A stretch of DNA of 64,000 nucleotides from Ianthella basta (lineage: Eukaryota; Porifera; Demospongiae; Verongiida; Ianthellidae), in assembly GCA_964019415.1 (NCBI GenBank), contig OZ025883.1, positions 2,456,086 through 2,520,085 on the forward strand, written 5' to 3'. Within the stretch, counting starts at the first letter, position 1. The number at the start of each line of letters is the position of its first letter. The notes beneath the pieces were generated by a model that had not been told where the DNA came from, made no database searches, and saw only the letters and a program-made list of their open reading frames with translations. Made by a program: the position numbers and the translations under genes. Shown in pieces: positions 19,652 to 31,223 of the stretch.

Positions 19652-20985
19652 CACGGCTGTTTCGAGGCGGCAGCTTAGTTTTTGCGAGTAAATTGGAAAC
19701 GGGAATCCAACAGTTGGCGTATTCGGAAGGACGGCCTGGTTTTTAGCCTTTTTCTCCGTGATCTCTTGGACAATCACTACGTTGCGGCAAGGACAGGTAA
19801 GCTAGATAGTTGTTAATGTGCTTGTGGTTTTAAAAGCGTTGTTCACGCCTTTTCACTTGTGATATAATATTATGGATATATACTTTCTTATGTTCAATTG
19901 CTTGTAGCGCGATTCTCCGGGTTTTCCTGAAATGATGTTATACGTTTTGGGATAGTCTAGCCATCATACAACACTGTACTGTTGAGAGTGTTCTACTGCC
20001 ATTTTCCTACAACCCGTTTTAAGAGCAAATATTTTGGTTATTATTGTGAACAGTGCAGCCATCTTTGTTGGGCTGACTGCATATCAATGCTTCTTTACAG
20101 GATGCCAGATTGCATCAGAGCAGTGCATTCTTTGAAATGCAAACTGCTGTACCCATGTGGCTGAAAATTTATGTACATATAGTTACTGTTGTTATACTAA
20201 TAGTACTAAAATGCAATTTCAACTATGTATCCTAGAAACACTCTGCATGCATGCAGCGTAGCAGTGCTGCTTTTTCAAACATTGTACTGTATTGTATAAA
20301 TTGTATTGAAACATGTGTGGGGATTGCACCGCAGTTGGCTGCATGGTAAGTATCATTAAAATCAACACATTATGAACAATACTGTATAGCTAATGCATCT
20401 GATGTTAGTAGGTTGCTATAGCTATATTTTGTAATCTAATTTTTTTCTATCTTGTCCTTCCTTAGCTTATACCTGGTTACAACACTTCCTTTCACAAACA
20501 CCCAATCAGAGCCAGATAGATCTGTTGGGGGGATGTCCTCTGCAGCTGTTTCCACCCCCGGCCCCCATTCCTCTCTATACAGGTAATTAATTGTCATTGT
20601 CAACTGGCTCATCAGGCATGCATTTAAATCCTGTTCAGCGTGTGACTTCAACTTCATCACGCACCGTTGAAGAAATGCATCTTCTGCTTAGGGTGAGCTA
20701 GAACAGTTTCTCCTGTCGCTGGCAAACAAAAGTGTTGCTAAGGTGGGGACACCAGACCCCAGCAGAAGATTCCCATAGGACCTTGAGAAGCTTCCAGCTG
20801 GTCTAAAGATGCCCGCAAACCATTTGAAGGATGAGTAAAGTAAATTGGGGACTTGGAACAAGATAGGGTGACCTAAACAGGGCACCACTGTTTGCCTGTA
20901 TGCGAAGGAACACCCAGTCTGGTGTCACATTGACACCTGCGCTAAATACATGCAAACACAGAAGCTGTTCCCTCACTTACAAGCA
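19652..20985 (+). repeat. Left arm of 1334-bp inverted repeat
   Basis: Mirror coordinates sum to 42626 at every point checked, so there are no net indels, and compared stretches are identical in sequence to the reverse complement of 21641-22974. Part of the arm (about 20052-20170) recurs imperfectly in the spacer at 20989-21107. Confidence 0.95.
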
Positions 20986-21181
20986 GTGCAGTGCAGCCAT
21001 CTTTGTTGGGATGACTGCATATCAATGCTTCTTTACAGGATGCCAGATTGCATCAGAGCAGTGCATTCTTTGAAATGCAAACTGCCGTACCATGTGGCCA
21101 AATTTATTTGATAATTATGGATTTATTGGACTGATTGGATGTGGATGGTAACGTCAAAGGAATCTAAAGTATGCTAAAGTA

Positions 21182-21242
21182 GTTATCACCTAGTGATAAC
21201 TTAGTTATCACCCGGTGATAACTAGTGTCATCTAATGATAAC
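21182..21242. repeat. Three tandem GTTATCAC...GTGATAAC palindromes in the spacer
   Basis: Near-perfect 19-bp palindromes lie at 21182-21200 and 21204-21222, with a degenerate third at 21224-21242. Regular spacing of about 21 bp suggests protein-binding sites, but nothing identifies the protein. Confidence 0.75.
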
Positions 21243-21640
21243 TAGAAATACTTCTTGAAAAAGGAGATGATAGCAGTCACTATCAATATAATTATATATT
21301 TATCACCTCTTGACTTCTAGTTGCTGCAAGTAGAACACATGCTCATCCTTGCCCTGACCCAAATGATGCTAGTTTGGGTAGTCTTTCTGGTTGTGCCAAA
21401 TGAGACTAAGTGTCATACCAATGACAAGGTTACTCTAAGTGACCGTGGAAGTACTGTTCACTGAGTCACTCATGCATGTTGAACTGTTATGGCAACAGCA
21501 ACATGGATTTTGTTCCATTGTAATTGCTGCATGTACTGTAGGGTGTGAAAGAAGTGGAGCACAGGCACAGGGCATTAAATGTAAGGTAAAGTGGGAGGTT
21601 CCTAATGTAACAGGGTTTCTCAACATGATGCGCCGCTTAT

Positions 21641-22974
21641 TGCTTGTAAGTGAGGGAACAGCTTCTGTGTTTGCATGTATTTAGCGCAGGTGTCAATGTG
21701 ACACCAGACTGGGTGTTCCTTCGCATACAGGCAAACAGTGGTGCCCTGTTTAGGTCACCCTATCTTGTTCCAAGTCCCCAATTTACTTTACTCATCCTTC
21801 AAATGGTTTGCGGGCATCTTTAGACCAGCTGGAAGCTTCTCAAGGTCCTATGGGAATCTTCTGCTGGGGTCTGGTGTCCCCACCTTAGCAACACTTTTGT
21901 TTGCCAGCGACAGGAGAAACTGTTCTAGCTCACCCTAAGCAGAAGATGCATTTCTTCAACGGTGCGTGATGAAGTTGAAGTCACACGCTGAACAGGATTT
22001 AAATGCATGCCTGATGAGCCAGTTGACAATGACAATTAATTACCTGTATAGAGAGGAATGGGGGCCGGGGGTGGAAACAGCTGCAGAGGACATCCCCCCA
22101 ACAGATCTATCTGGCTCTGATTGGGTGTTTGTGAAAGGAAGTGTTGTAACCAGGTATAAGCTAAGGAAGGACAAGATAGAAAAAAATTAGATTACAAAAT
22201 ATAGCTATAGCAACCTACTAACATCAGATGCATTAGCTATACAGTATTGTTCATAATGTGTTGATTTTAATGATACTTACCATGCAGCCAACTGCGGTGC
22301 AATCCCCACACATGTTTCAATACAATTTATACAATACAGTACAATGTTTGAAAAAGCAGCACTGCTACGCTGCATGCATGCAGAGTGTTTCTAGGATACA
22401 TAGTTGAAATTGCATTTTAGTACTATTAGTATAACAACAGTAACTATATGTACATAAATTTTCAGCCACATGGGTACAGCAGTTTGCATTTCAAAGAATG
22501 CACTGCTCTGATGCAATCTGGCATCCTGTAAAGAAGCATTGATATGCAGTCAGCCCAACAAAGATGGCTGCACTGTTCACAATAATAACCAAAATATTTG
22601 CTCTTAAAACGGGTTGTAGGAAAATGGCAGTAGAACACTCTCAACAGTACAGTGTTGTATGATGGCTAGACTATCCCAAAACGTATAACATCATTTCAGG
22701 AAAACCCGGAGAATCGCGCTACAAGCAATTGAACATAAGAAAGTATATATCCATAATATTATATCACAAGTGAAAAGGCGTGAACAACGCTTTTAAAACC
22801 ACAAGCACATTAACAACTATCTAGCTTACCTGTCCTTGCCGCAACGTAGTGATTGTCCAAGAGATCACGGAGAAAAAGGCTAAAAACCAGGCCGTCCTTC
22901 CGAATACGCCAACTGTTGGATTCCCGTTTCCAATTTACTCGCAAAAACTAAGCTGCCGCCTCGAAACAGCCGTG
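21641..22974 (-). repeat. Right arm of 1334-bp inverted repeat
   Basis: Reverse complement of 19652-20985. The near absence of differences means very recent formation, ongoing gene conversion between arms, or an assembly artefact. Confidence 0.95.
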
Positions 22975-22984
22975 CGTGAGCTGG

Positions 22985-23026
22985 CCATAGATACTCGACC
23001 CTAAACCTAGGGTCGAGTATCTATGG
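22985..23026. repeat. Hairpin, 19-bp perfect stem, AACC loop
   Basis: 22985-23003 is exactly complementary to 23008-23026 with a 4-nt loop. It lies between the right fold-back arm and the nested MITE. A related word (tagttcgacc) is also in the flanking direct repeat. Confidence 0.95.
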
Positions 23027-23028
23027 TC

Positions 23029-23131
23029 TGGCTAGCTAGACCGTCCCGATTACGCCCAGGACGGTTAGAAGGGAAGGGACGCCCCTTCCATTCTGCGCAT
23101 CTGGCGCTTATTGGGACGGTCTAGCTAGCCA
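23029..23131. mobile_element. 103-bp MITE with 19-bp TIRs
   Basis: TGGCTAGCTAGACCGTCCC at 23029-23047 is exactly complementary to 23113-23131. The target duplication is unclear. It is nested in the composite insertion. Confidence 0.85.
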
Positions 23132-23145
23132 TACTAGTTCGACCT

Positions 23146-23308
23146 ATGGTTCTACACGCCCACAAATCCAAGAGTTTGAGAAGTTTGTTCGAGTTGTTCA
23201 GAGTCAGTGCTAGAAGTAGAGTTATAGTCGATCACGAGTTTGTTTGAGTCGTTCTACACTGACCGGGCAGCCCTGGGCCTGCCAGGCGGCTTAGTGGAGG
23301 ACCGAGCG
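23146..23308 (+). other. Remaining untranslated exon 1 of gene copy 2
   Basis: The conserved exon-1 sequence (gcccacaaatccaagag ... gggcagccctgggc) resumes right after the insertion and ends at donor gagcg/gtaagt. Its own CRE/TATA core lies 3.5 kb upstream. Confidence 0.6.
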
Positions 23309-23493
23309 GTAAGTCCTTTTCCAAGTGGTTTGCGTGGAGTGACTTGTTTGCTGTTTAGGAAGCGTTCAAGTGTGCAAATCTAGCTACAGTTTACTAGCTA
23401 GCTAATGACGGTCAAGTAGTTAGCTAAGTCCCGTAATTTCTAGCTGCTTCAACTGCACATTTAGCTACAAACCTTTCCCCATCTTTCATGCAG

Positions 23494-24019
23494 GTCGCCC
23501 ACTCTCCACCGCCTTTTTAACAGTGCCCTGGCCACAGACTGTCTAGACAGCCAACTGACACTTCTCCGGCAGCGGAAACACTGCGTCCTTCAGCGCCCGG
23601 TTAACAGTTAACAGCAGCCTCGCTCGAAGTTTGCACAGTTCGTTCCACCGTCATCAGCAGCGCCGTCCAGCCGAGCACCCCAACACTGCTCCCTTTTTAA
23701 CGCCTCACCTCCTCCGCGACCAACACATCCAACCCACACCTCTACGGCTCAGTCTCACGCAAGCAGCCCTCCGCATCCAACTGACTCCTGGACGTATATT
23801 CGCTCCTCCAACACCCCGTCCATTAACACAGTCTGGTTCCTACCCGTTCACCGTCCTGCTCAACACCTCTACACATATACCTCCTTACCGCCTCGCCTCC
23901 TCCACGGACTACCAACAGCTGCAACTCTCCGCTCCTTCCTCACGCGACGGCCGACAGTAGCAGCCAACACCTCTGCACTCCTCCCGCCCTAGCGCCTTAG
24001 CCCAAAACCTCTCCAACTG
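23494..24019 (+). other. Untranslated exon 2 of gene copy 2
   Basis: Acceptor catgcag, donor caactg/gtgagt, C-rich, close to 7850-8356 with small indels. No conserved reading frame. Confidence 0.6.
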
Positions 24020-24311
24020 GTGAGTGCTCTTATTCTGCTCTACCACTTGGAAAAGGACTTATACTGTATTGCAGTAGTGCATCCAGCACACGTGGTGCTG
24101 TAGGTCGGTGAACCTATGCCCTAGCTGGAGTTCTGAATGGTAGCTATACCCTGCATGTGAAGGGGTTGTACCCAAGGTGGATGCAGCAGGGGCTACTATT
24201 GGCCTTCTGTAGGCATGTGTAGATGGAGCAAGTTAAGATGGCTTGTAGCACATGTTGAGTCATTTCGAGTCATTAGCAGTAAATTGTAGCTAGCCAGTTC
24301 CTTATTGTTTA

Positions 24312-25334
24312 CGCCATGGCTATTGATCCGGTAACTGGACAGCCATTTCACGGCTATTGGTCCGGCAATTGGTCACGTGAGCGGCTATAATCACGAGCAC
24401 CAATCAGATGCATGGCTACACTTAGAACGCACTTCGTAATTTGCTTCAAGAGTAGAAACTGATACTCTTAGCCGGCCGTGGACGGAGCTCAAAAGAACTC
24501 TCGATTGATTATGAGCTCAACTCAAGAAGTGCAGTTTTAAGGTACATCTATAGCTAAATGCTACCCTAGCTATATCCCCACAGCGTGTGTGATCAAATTG
24601 TGGGTAATCCAGTAGCTCGCTAGTGTTTCACAAAATTTAATCCTAAAATGTAGCTGTAACTATGTGTTTGTTTCCCAATCAAATCAATTTGCAATTGGCG
24701 ATGTACACTAAGACCTGCACCTTGTGAAGTATACAGTGAGCCTTCCTCTGGCAAACATGCCCTTGTAGCTAGCTAGCTACACATAATGCGAACACAAAGC
24801 AGATGAATGAAGTACAATAGCATGCAAGAAAAGAATGCATGGAATATGTAGTTTTGGCAGTTAAGAATACTGAAGCCAGTGCTAATGCTGTGGCACAACA
24901 CTCCCTGCAGAACCAGGCCTTTGCCTTGGGTGGTCAGCTGCACTGATTTGGACTCCTCAAATTCCGACAACTTCTTCTTGAGATCACTGTATGAAGAGTA
25001 CTTCTCAGCGACAACAAAGGTCATGAATGAGTGGTCCTCTTCCACTGGAGCGTGTGTGGCTTCCTCCTGTGAAGAATCCAGTTGATGTATTAGAGCTGGA
25101 TCCTCCGAACCATCCATGAGGATGCAGTGAGCAACTGCTCACGATTAGCTTCACTATACGGGCAGGGTACCATACGATGTGAATAGACTAGAAAGTCTTG
25201 AATTTTACCGCCACCTGACACCAAGTGTAGCCATGCATCTGATTTGTGCTCATGATCATAGCCGCTGTCATGACCAATTGCCCGACCAGTAGCCGTGAAA
25301 TGGCTGTCCGGTTACCGGACTAATAGCCACAGCG
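24312..25334 (-). mobile_element. MULE-like transposon with 112-bp TIRs in intron 2 of gene copy 2
   Basis: TIRs are 24312-24423 and 25223-25334, similar over 112 bp with about a tenth of positions different. The flanks tattgttta and tattgtta suggest an 8-9 bp duplication; other gene copies have one uninterrupted atattgtttagtagtcagg there. Long TIRs and 9-bp duplications fit Mutator-like elements. Confidence 0.75.
24773..25117 (-). pseudogene. Transposon-internal ORF, ZSWIM/FAR1-like N-terminus
   Basis: A 114-residue minus-strand frame inside the TIR element. It starts MDGSEDPALIHQL and includes FVVAEKYSSYSDLKKKLSEF, a pattern seen in N-terminal parts of MULE-derived SWIM-finger proteins. 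It is too short to include a DDE transposase and ends in a hydrophobic tail that is probably readthrough into intron. The family call is tentative. Confidence 0.35.
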
Positions 25335-25467
25335 TATTGTTAGTAGTCAGGCATTTTTGGTAGGCATTTTGTCTCTCAAATGTGTGAATTTGTTCATCCA
25401 ACAAGTGGTCCATTGTGTCTTCTGTAGGTCACACCTTCACTTATACTTCTATTTGAGAGAATAGGAG

Positions 25468-27739
25468 ATGGCTCTTTGGAGTGCTTGTAGAGTGGGTGAC
25501 TTGTTCAAAGTAAGGCGGTTAATTAAAGAGGGTCATAATGTGAACACCAGAGGCGCATATGGCACAACACCTTTAATAGCAGCAGCTAGGTGGGGTCATA
25601 ACCAAGTGGTGGAGGAGCTCATCAGAGAAGGTGCTCATGTGAATGTAAAGGACAATGATCAACACACTGCCCTTTACTGGGCCAGCTGTAATGTTCATTG
25701 CATTGTTGTGAAAACACTGTGTGCAGCTGGTGCAGACACCAATGTACCCGATCAATGGGGAAAGACCCCTTTAATGTGGGCAGCTGAAAAAGGTAGTGAT
25801 GAAATTGTGTGTGAACTGATTAGAGCAGGTGCTAGTGTGAATGTTGTCACTAGCAGTGAATGGTATGGGGAGCTAGCTGCTGACTCAACAGCCCTGCATT
25901 TTTCTTCTAAATACAATAAGATTAAATGTGGGATTCTCCTCGTGGAGGCAGGAGCAGATATGACAGTAAGGAACAAGGACTCCAAATCTCCCCTGGACCT
26001 TTTATCAGGTGACATCCAACAAACTATTTGACAGGCACAGTCTTTCTCTACCAAGCGCATTGTAGCAGTAATTGGCAATGCTGAACACGGCAAGAGTACA
26101 CTGATAGCAGCTCTGCTTGCCGAGGGCAAAAGCATCTTCAAGAGATTCACCAACAGGTTCACACAAGTGCAGGACATCAGACAACGCACAGCTGGAATTG
26201 AAGCAGTCCAGTTCTCCAGTCGTAAGTACAGACAGACATTGTTCTACGACTTTGCTGGTCAGGCTGATTACCACGGCCCTCATCAGTCCTTCTTGGAGGC
26301 CATGCTAAGCAAGCCAGGAGTGTCTGTGACCCTGTTACTTCTGGTAAAGGCAACCGATGAGGAAGACATCATCACACAGCAAATCACTCGTTGGCTGCAA
26401 CCTCTAGCTCTTACATCAGCCCCATCCACTCCACAAGTGATCCTAGCTGGCAGTTTCCTTGACAGAGTAAAGTCCAGAAAGGAAGCAGCTGAGAAGCTTT
26501 CACGATGCACTCATTCAGTACAGGAGGAATTACCATTCAACATCCATGGTCCCTGTCTCCTGGACTGCCACAAGCCTCAATCTGAGGGTATCAATCAGAT
26601 TTGCATCTTCTTTGAAAAGATTCCCCCACTACAGTTAAACCTTGGCACTCTCTCATACAACCTTAACTGGGTCCTAGTGCAATTGAGGAAAGCGTTCTTT
26701 GTTCCAGCCATCACACTCCAGACTTTCCAGTCATGGGTACGGGAAAATGCGAAAACACTCCTTTGGCATTTACCCCCACCTGAGGAGGTATGCCGTGACC
26801 TAACAGCAGTTGGTCATGCCCTCTTTCTCCCCAACAAGCAGGTCCCCTCCAAAAGTTGGCTCATCTTGGACCTCCAAGCTATTCTCCACAACGTGTATGG
26901 CTCCCTGTTCAGTGGGTCCCAGGGCAAGGTCAACCAGTTTGGTCTCCTTCACTGCCATGAAGTGGCTAGGCTGTGTCCCAAGTTGGATCCAGCAATGATC
27001 CAAGAGGTCCTTACCAGCCTCGAGTTCTGCATTCAGGTGAATGCAAGGATGCTAGAAGATGACCTTGTGGAGTTAACTGCTGGTACTGATGGAGAGAGAT
27101 GCCTGTACTTCCCTGCCCTGGTATCAGCCAAGCCTTGTGAGCTCTTCCGAAAGAATCCAGGGCCACAGAACTTTCAGTGGGTGTGCTGACAACTGAGGAC
27201 AGAGGAGAAACACTTCATCTCTGCCCATCTCCTCCAATCCATCATCCTCCGTCTTGCAGCCAATCATGTGTTCACCCACAAGTTACCCGGTGTGAAAGAG
27301 CACTGCAGTGTTTGGGTGAATGGCCTTTCCTGGAGGTCCACCAAAGGTGTGGACATAGCGGTCCAGACAAGCGACAGCAGCATGGTCCAGGTTGTCGGAC
27401 GCAGCAAGACAGGACCAGAGAAATTGCACCAATACTTATCGACCATTGTCCAAGATGTCAAGACAACTATCCAGCTGTCACCAAAGCTGAAGGCCACATC
27501 CTACATTGTCCACCCATACACACCTGCTATGTTGGAGGACACCAAAGCCCCTCCCCTTGACTCGCTGTATCCTGTCTTGGGTATTGTCAATTGCATTAGT
27601 GATGGAGATGACCATGTTCTATCCCGCCAACATGTTGGCCATCTTCCCAATCAGACGAGTCTCGCTGAGTTGTTTGGAGGCTGGTCTCCTTCTTTGTCAG
27701 TTGTGCAAGACATAGACTTTAAGAGGGATCCACAGAGTG
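25468..27739 (+). pseudogene. Ankyrin-Roc-COR large exon of gene copy 2, two in-frame TGA
   Basis: The exon begins at 25428 after cttctgtag, with ATG 25468 (MALWSACRVG). Ankyrin repeats, P-loop GNAEHGKST, DFAGQ and the COR region are all present and no frameshift occurs over 2272 nt. TGA at 26029-26031 replaces an Arg codon (CGA in copies 3 and 4) between ankyrin and Roc. TGA at 27187-27189 replaces Trp (TGG) in VCWQLR. Both are transitions. As read, translation would give an ankyrin-only protein of 187 residues. The exon still ends in phase 1 at cagagtg/gtgagt. A disrupted promoter supports loss of function. Confidence 0.85.
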
Positions 27740-27914
27740 GTGAGTGTGTGTTTCCTCCGGCCCCCTGTTTGGTGGAAGCAATTCCTGCAGTGTACCTACC
27801 TCCTTATTGTACCCACATACACATGTAATGGCCATCCATTCAACTAGAATGATGTGTTTTTGACTAACCTAAAGGTTGGACACTTGCTTCCTCTTCCTTT
27901 AATTGAACCTGCAG

Positions 27915-28031
27915 CTCCACTCCCTTCAGACCAGCCCTCAGTACCGTCATCCTCCAACTCCCAAAGTGGAGCTATCACTGCTGACAAGGGACCCTCCACA
28001 GAGATGGCGGCACTGACTACAACACAGCAAG
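27915..28031 (+). pseudogene. Linker exon 1 of gene copy 2
   Basis: 117 nt, phase 1-1, open (SSNSQSGAITADKGPSTEM). Splice sites intact. It belongs to a gene broken upstream. Confidence 0.75.
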
Positions 28032-28320
28032 GTATGCTCCATGCAGTGTCACTACACACAAGTGCACCTCACAATGTACTGAGTGTGGGAGATGTGGCCA
28101 TACTGTCTCTGATGGAGTCAATGCAATGCAATCAGTGTCAATGCAATCCACTAGCCCCAAGTGTCATGTGGTGACCCTTAGTGCACAGAAGAGGTATAGT
28201 ATGTGGCTCAGTTAGCTAGTGGCATTTAGATTTTGTGCTAATTGGGGAATGGGAATTCCCCCTTCAGCTGCCTAACATGATATCAGGTTTGTGCACCATA
28301 TGTCTTCCCTTTCCATGAAG

Positions 28321-28596
28321 CTGTACTCAATCTCTTTCGGGACCAGTTCATTGAGGAAATGGATGCTAATGCAGTTGTTCTGGAACTTCTACACAACAAT
28401 ATCATTGATGGAGGTGATGAGAGGAGGATCGCAATGACCCTGGACCCAACACAGCAGAATCAGTTTCTTCATTTAATATTGAAGGAGAAGTGCACTGAGG
28501 ATGCCTTTGAAACTGTCTGTGACATCATCACTACAGTAAAGGGCAACCCTAAAATGAAAGCATTGGGTGAATCTATGAAGAGGAGACTGGAGACAG
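28321..28596 (+). pseudogene. CARD-like exon of gene copy 2
   Basis: 276 nt, two codons shorter than the others at its start (AVLNLFRDQF), otherwise open and phase 1-1 with conserved FLHLILKEKCTEDAFETVC. Confidence 0.7.
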
Positions 28597-28747
28597 GTCG
28601 GTTTATGTGTGTGAAGGAAGGGAGACTATGTGCGTGGGTACATCTGGTTGTGTCTGTGTATGGGAGTGTTGTGTGAAGTGTGCATGGATGTGTGTGTTGA
28701 ATTTGATTTTAGCCAATCATTACTCGGTTCTGCTTTTTGCTTTGCAG

Positions 28748-28864
28748 CTCCACTCTCTTCAGACCTGCCCTCAGTACTATCATCCTCCAGCTCCCAAAGT
28801 GGAGCTACCACTGCTGACAAGGGACGCTTCCCAGAGATGGAGGCACTGACTATAAGACAGCAAG
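28748..28864 (+). pseudogene. Linker exon 2 of gene copy 2
   Basis: 117 nt, open; reads KGRFPEM where others have KGPSPEM. Phase 1-1. Confidence 0.75.
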
Positions 28865-29212
28865 GTATGCTCCATGCAGTGTCACTACACACGAGTGCAC
28901 CTCACAGTGTACCGAGTGTGGGAGGTGTGTCAGTGCATGTGTGTGTGGACATGAGCTCCATGTTGTAGTGGAACCTGGCTATTCTGGACACCTTTGGGAC
29001 AGGCCTATGTGTCCTGATTAGAGAGGTGGTGTTGCACTTAGTTGTGTGTCACTGAAATGGGACAGTTGGTAGTGTCCTCATTATACAGGTTCTGAATTCT
29101 GGTGTCCTTTATTAAGAGGTGTATGTGTGAATGTGTACTTGGAAGGATTAGAGCATCACACTAGTTGTCCTAACATCTACACTGGTCCCACCCCCTTCTC
29201 AGAAGGACACAT

Positions 29213-29513
29213 CCAGTTCACTACTGACTCCACCCCCACCTTACAAGCCATCCGGAAGTTCATTGTCCATGAAGTTGCTGAGCACTGGATCTTGATAGCC
29301 GTTTACCTTGGCTTTGAATCCTCTGCTATCATGATGACCAAGACTGACCGAAGTGAGCATGCTTGCACAGCAGTGTTTGAGCAGTGGTTGTCGTGGGAAC
29401 CAGAGACAGGCGAGAAGGAGAGAACTTGGCAAACTGTATTGTCAGCAGTAGAGTACACTGGACACAAGGCCTTCTCACGGCAACTCAAGACAGAGCTGTT
29501 CAGGCTCCAGTGA
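29213..29513 (+). pseudogene. Death-domain exon of gene copy 2
   Basis: Open from acceptor cttctcag to TGA at 29511. Core AEHWILIAVYLGFESSAIMM is intact. The exons downstream of the stops remain open, so decay of this copy seems recent. Confidence 0.8.
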
Positions 29514-30361
29514 ACTTAGACCCCATGCAGCTGTACAGAACTCACAGTACATTGTAACTATACATACACAGTACTAATATATCGTGTTGGTGTGTTCACT
29601 TGTATCTTAATTGTACGTTTTGGAAAAAATTTGTCAGCTGTCCACTATAATGATATTCATGATCGAGCCGCATGCAAACTAATTATAATTCGTCACGTCC
29701 ATGCACTAAATTTGCACAGCTTGAGGACTGGATCAGTTCAGAGGAGTTTTCGGATCGGGATCGCGGCTTTGCGAATTAGCGCTGGATTTCACTCTCTATC
29801 TGAGTCCCAGAGTATATATGCTCAGGCGAAGACCACATCCCGTGACGGCACCTGCGGAGAATTATAAGGAATGAGCTAGCGTTTGGTTCTGCAGCGGACG
29901 TCTCTCTTCTCCAGTTAGTCGGCCCCAGTAGTTCATAGCCTTCCCAAACCACTTGACAGTCTCTAATGGACGCGCTCTGGAGGGCCGTAGACCTCGAGCG
30001 GGCGGGAGAGTGAGTTGTGGGCGGAATGCACCGGTTTTCTCACCAAGTATTAGCGCCCCGTCAAATCTTGATGTGTAATACATAGAGGAGAGTAACAAGG
30101 ATGTGGAGGGCAAGTGTGGGGACCAGTGAGTGTGGTGGATGTTTGTGTTAAGAGACTAAATTGAACACTATTGAGGGACAGTAATTCATCTTCACTTTGG
30201 AAGGAATGAGAGTAGAGAGTGTTCACTAAAGATGGCTACCCACGTCTGTACGAAGCATTTAAAATGTGGTGTGGCCATCTTTGGTGTCACAGGTCACAAT
30301 GGTGCTGCTATACAATAGAAATTCCACTGCATCAGCCATTCCCAAAAGTGAGGCTGAGTAT

Positions 30362-30589
30362 TGTGTAAGCTCTAATTTTCGCTGGACAGAAATTTTGCTT
30401 GGAAAAGTAATTTGCGATTTTGTTTTTGTGAATGGTCACTATGTTATTTTATATAGGTATTATATGCAATGTATTTAATATCTGGGAGTATGAAGCATGA
30501 AATATTTGCAAGAGTATGTTTTTCGCTAATGCCGACTGTCTCACGAATTTCATGAAAATAAACTCCTGCAAAAAATTAGAGCTTGCACA
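30362..30589. mobile_element. MITE-like inverted-terminal repeat (copy 1)
   Basis: The ends tgtgtaagctctaatttt and aaaattagagcttgcaca are inverted. The same element is at 44001-44233, and the left end is at 15301. The remainder of 29514-31220 is intergenic sequence shared with 43050-45070. Confidence 0.6.
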
Positions 30590-31016
30590 GTACAAGACTG
30601 CTCCACATAGTTGGGGAATGAAAAGATGGCAGACTAAGGAATGTGTTGATCGTGAGGTAGATTCAAGCTAATGTCTGTACACTGTAGTGTTCAATTCCTT
30701 AAATGTCACTCAAGCATAGCATATCATCTTGTATATGTAGTGTATGTATTGGGTAAATGTCGAGCTCATCATCAGTCAACATCTGAAATAGTCCTCTCTC
30801 AGTAGGTGTGAAACTAAAACCTGAGTCATCCCACAAGTGATGTGACCATGGCTGCCCCCTTCCTACTGCCCTGAGCTGTTGGTGTGTGTGTTGAGTTTGG
30901 TGTTGAGGGAAGTGTCGCGAGTATTTGAGTGCATGTAGAGTGGTTGTGAGTTGTGATATAGTGTGTGTTGGTTGTGTGTGTGATGTGGTTGTGTTGACTC
31001 TGTTGTGTTCCTAAGT

Positions 31017-31092
31017 AGATGAGAGTGAAGTGTTTGACAGGGAGTGGAGGCATAAGAGTGGAGCACGGATACTGTGCAGGCCAACCCAAGGC
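31017..31092 (+). pseudogene. Unidentified exon-like fragment (DESEVFDREW)
   Basis: Open frame DESEVFDREWRHKSGARILC then RPTQG and a stop, after a tcctaag/tag-like acceptor. A second copy is at 44905-44979 (DESEVFDREWKHKSGAGTLC). The parent gene is not recognised. Confidence 0.35.
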
Positions 31093-31223
31093 TAACATCA
31101 GATCAGTCTTGTCTTTGAAGTACTATTTGTACAGGTAACACACCTATGTATACACGTGGACAATTGTACACACATGTACACATGTACACACACATTCACT
31201 TCTCTGCATGTGTCTGTTTGAAG

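Larger units (their letters stand above)
19643..23135. mobile_element. Composite fold-back insertion in the promoter of gene copy 2
   Basis: A 10-bp direct repeat AGTTCGACCT is at 19633-19642 and 23136-23145. The other four promoters are continuous here. The insertion contains two 1334-bp inverted arms (19652-20985 and 21641-22974), a 655-bp spacer, a 19-bp-stem hairpin (22985-23026) and a nested small TIR element (23029-23131). No transposase is visible. Short frames mirrored in both arms (19982-20164 and 22462-22644; 20436-20660 and 21966-22190) have identical translations but no recognisable domain. Confidence 0.8.

Noticed and set aside
19982..20164. 60-residue mirrored frames as genes of the fold-back element
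   Set aside because: Presence in both arms is only due to the inverted repeat. They have no domain, no start context and no relation to known transposases.
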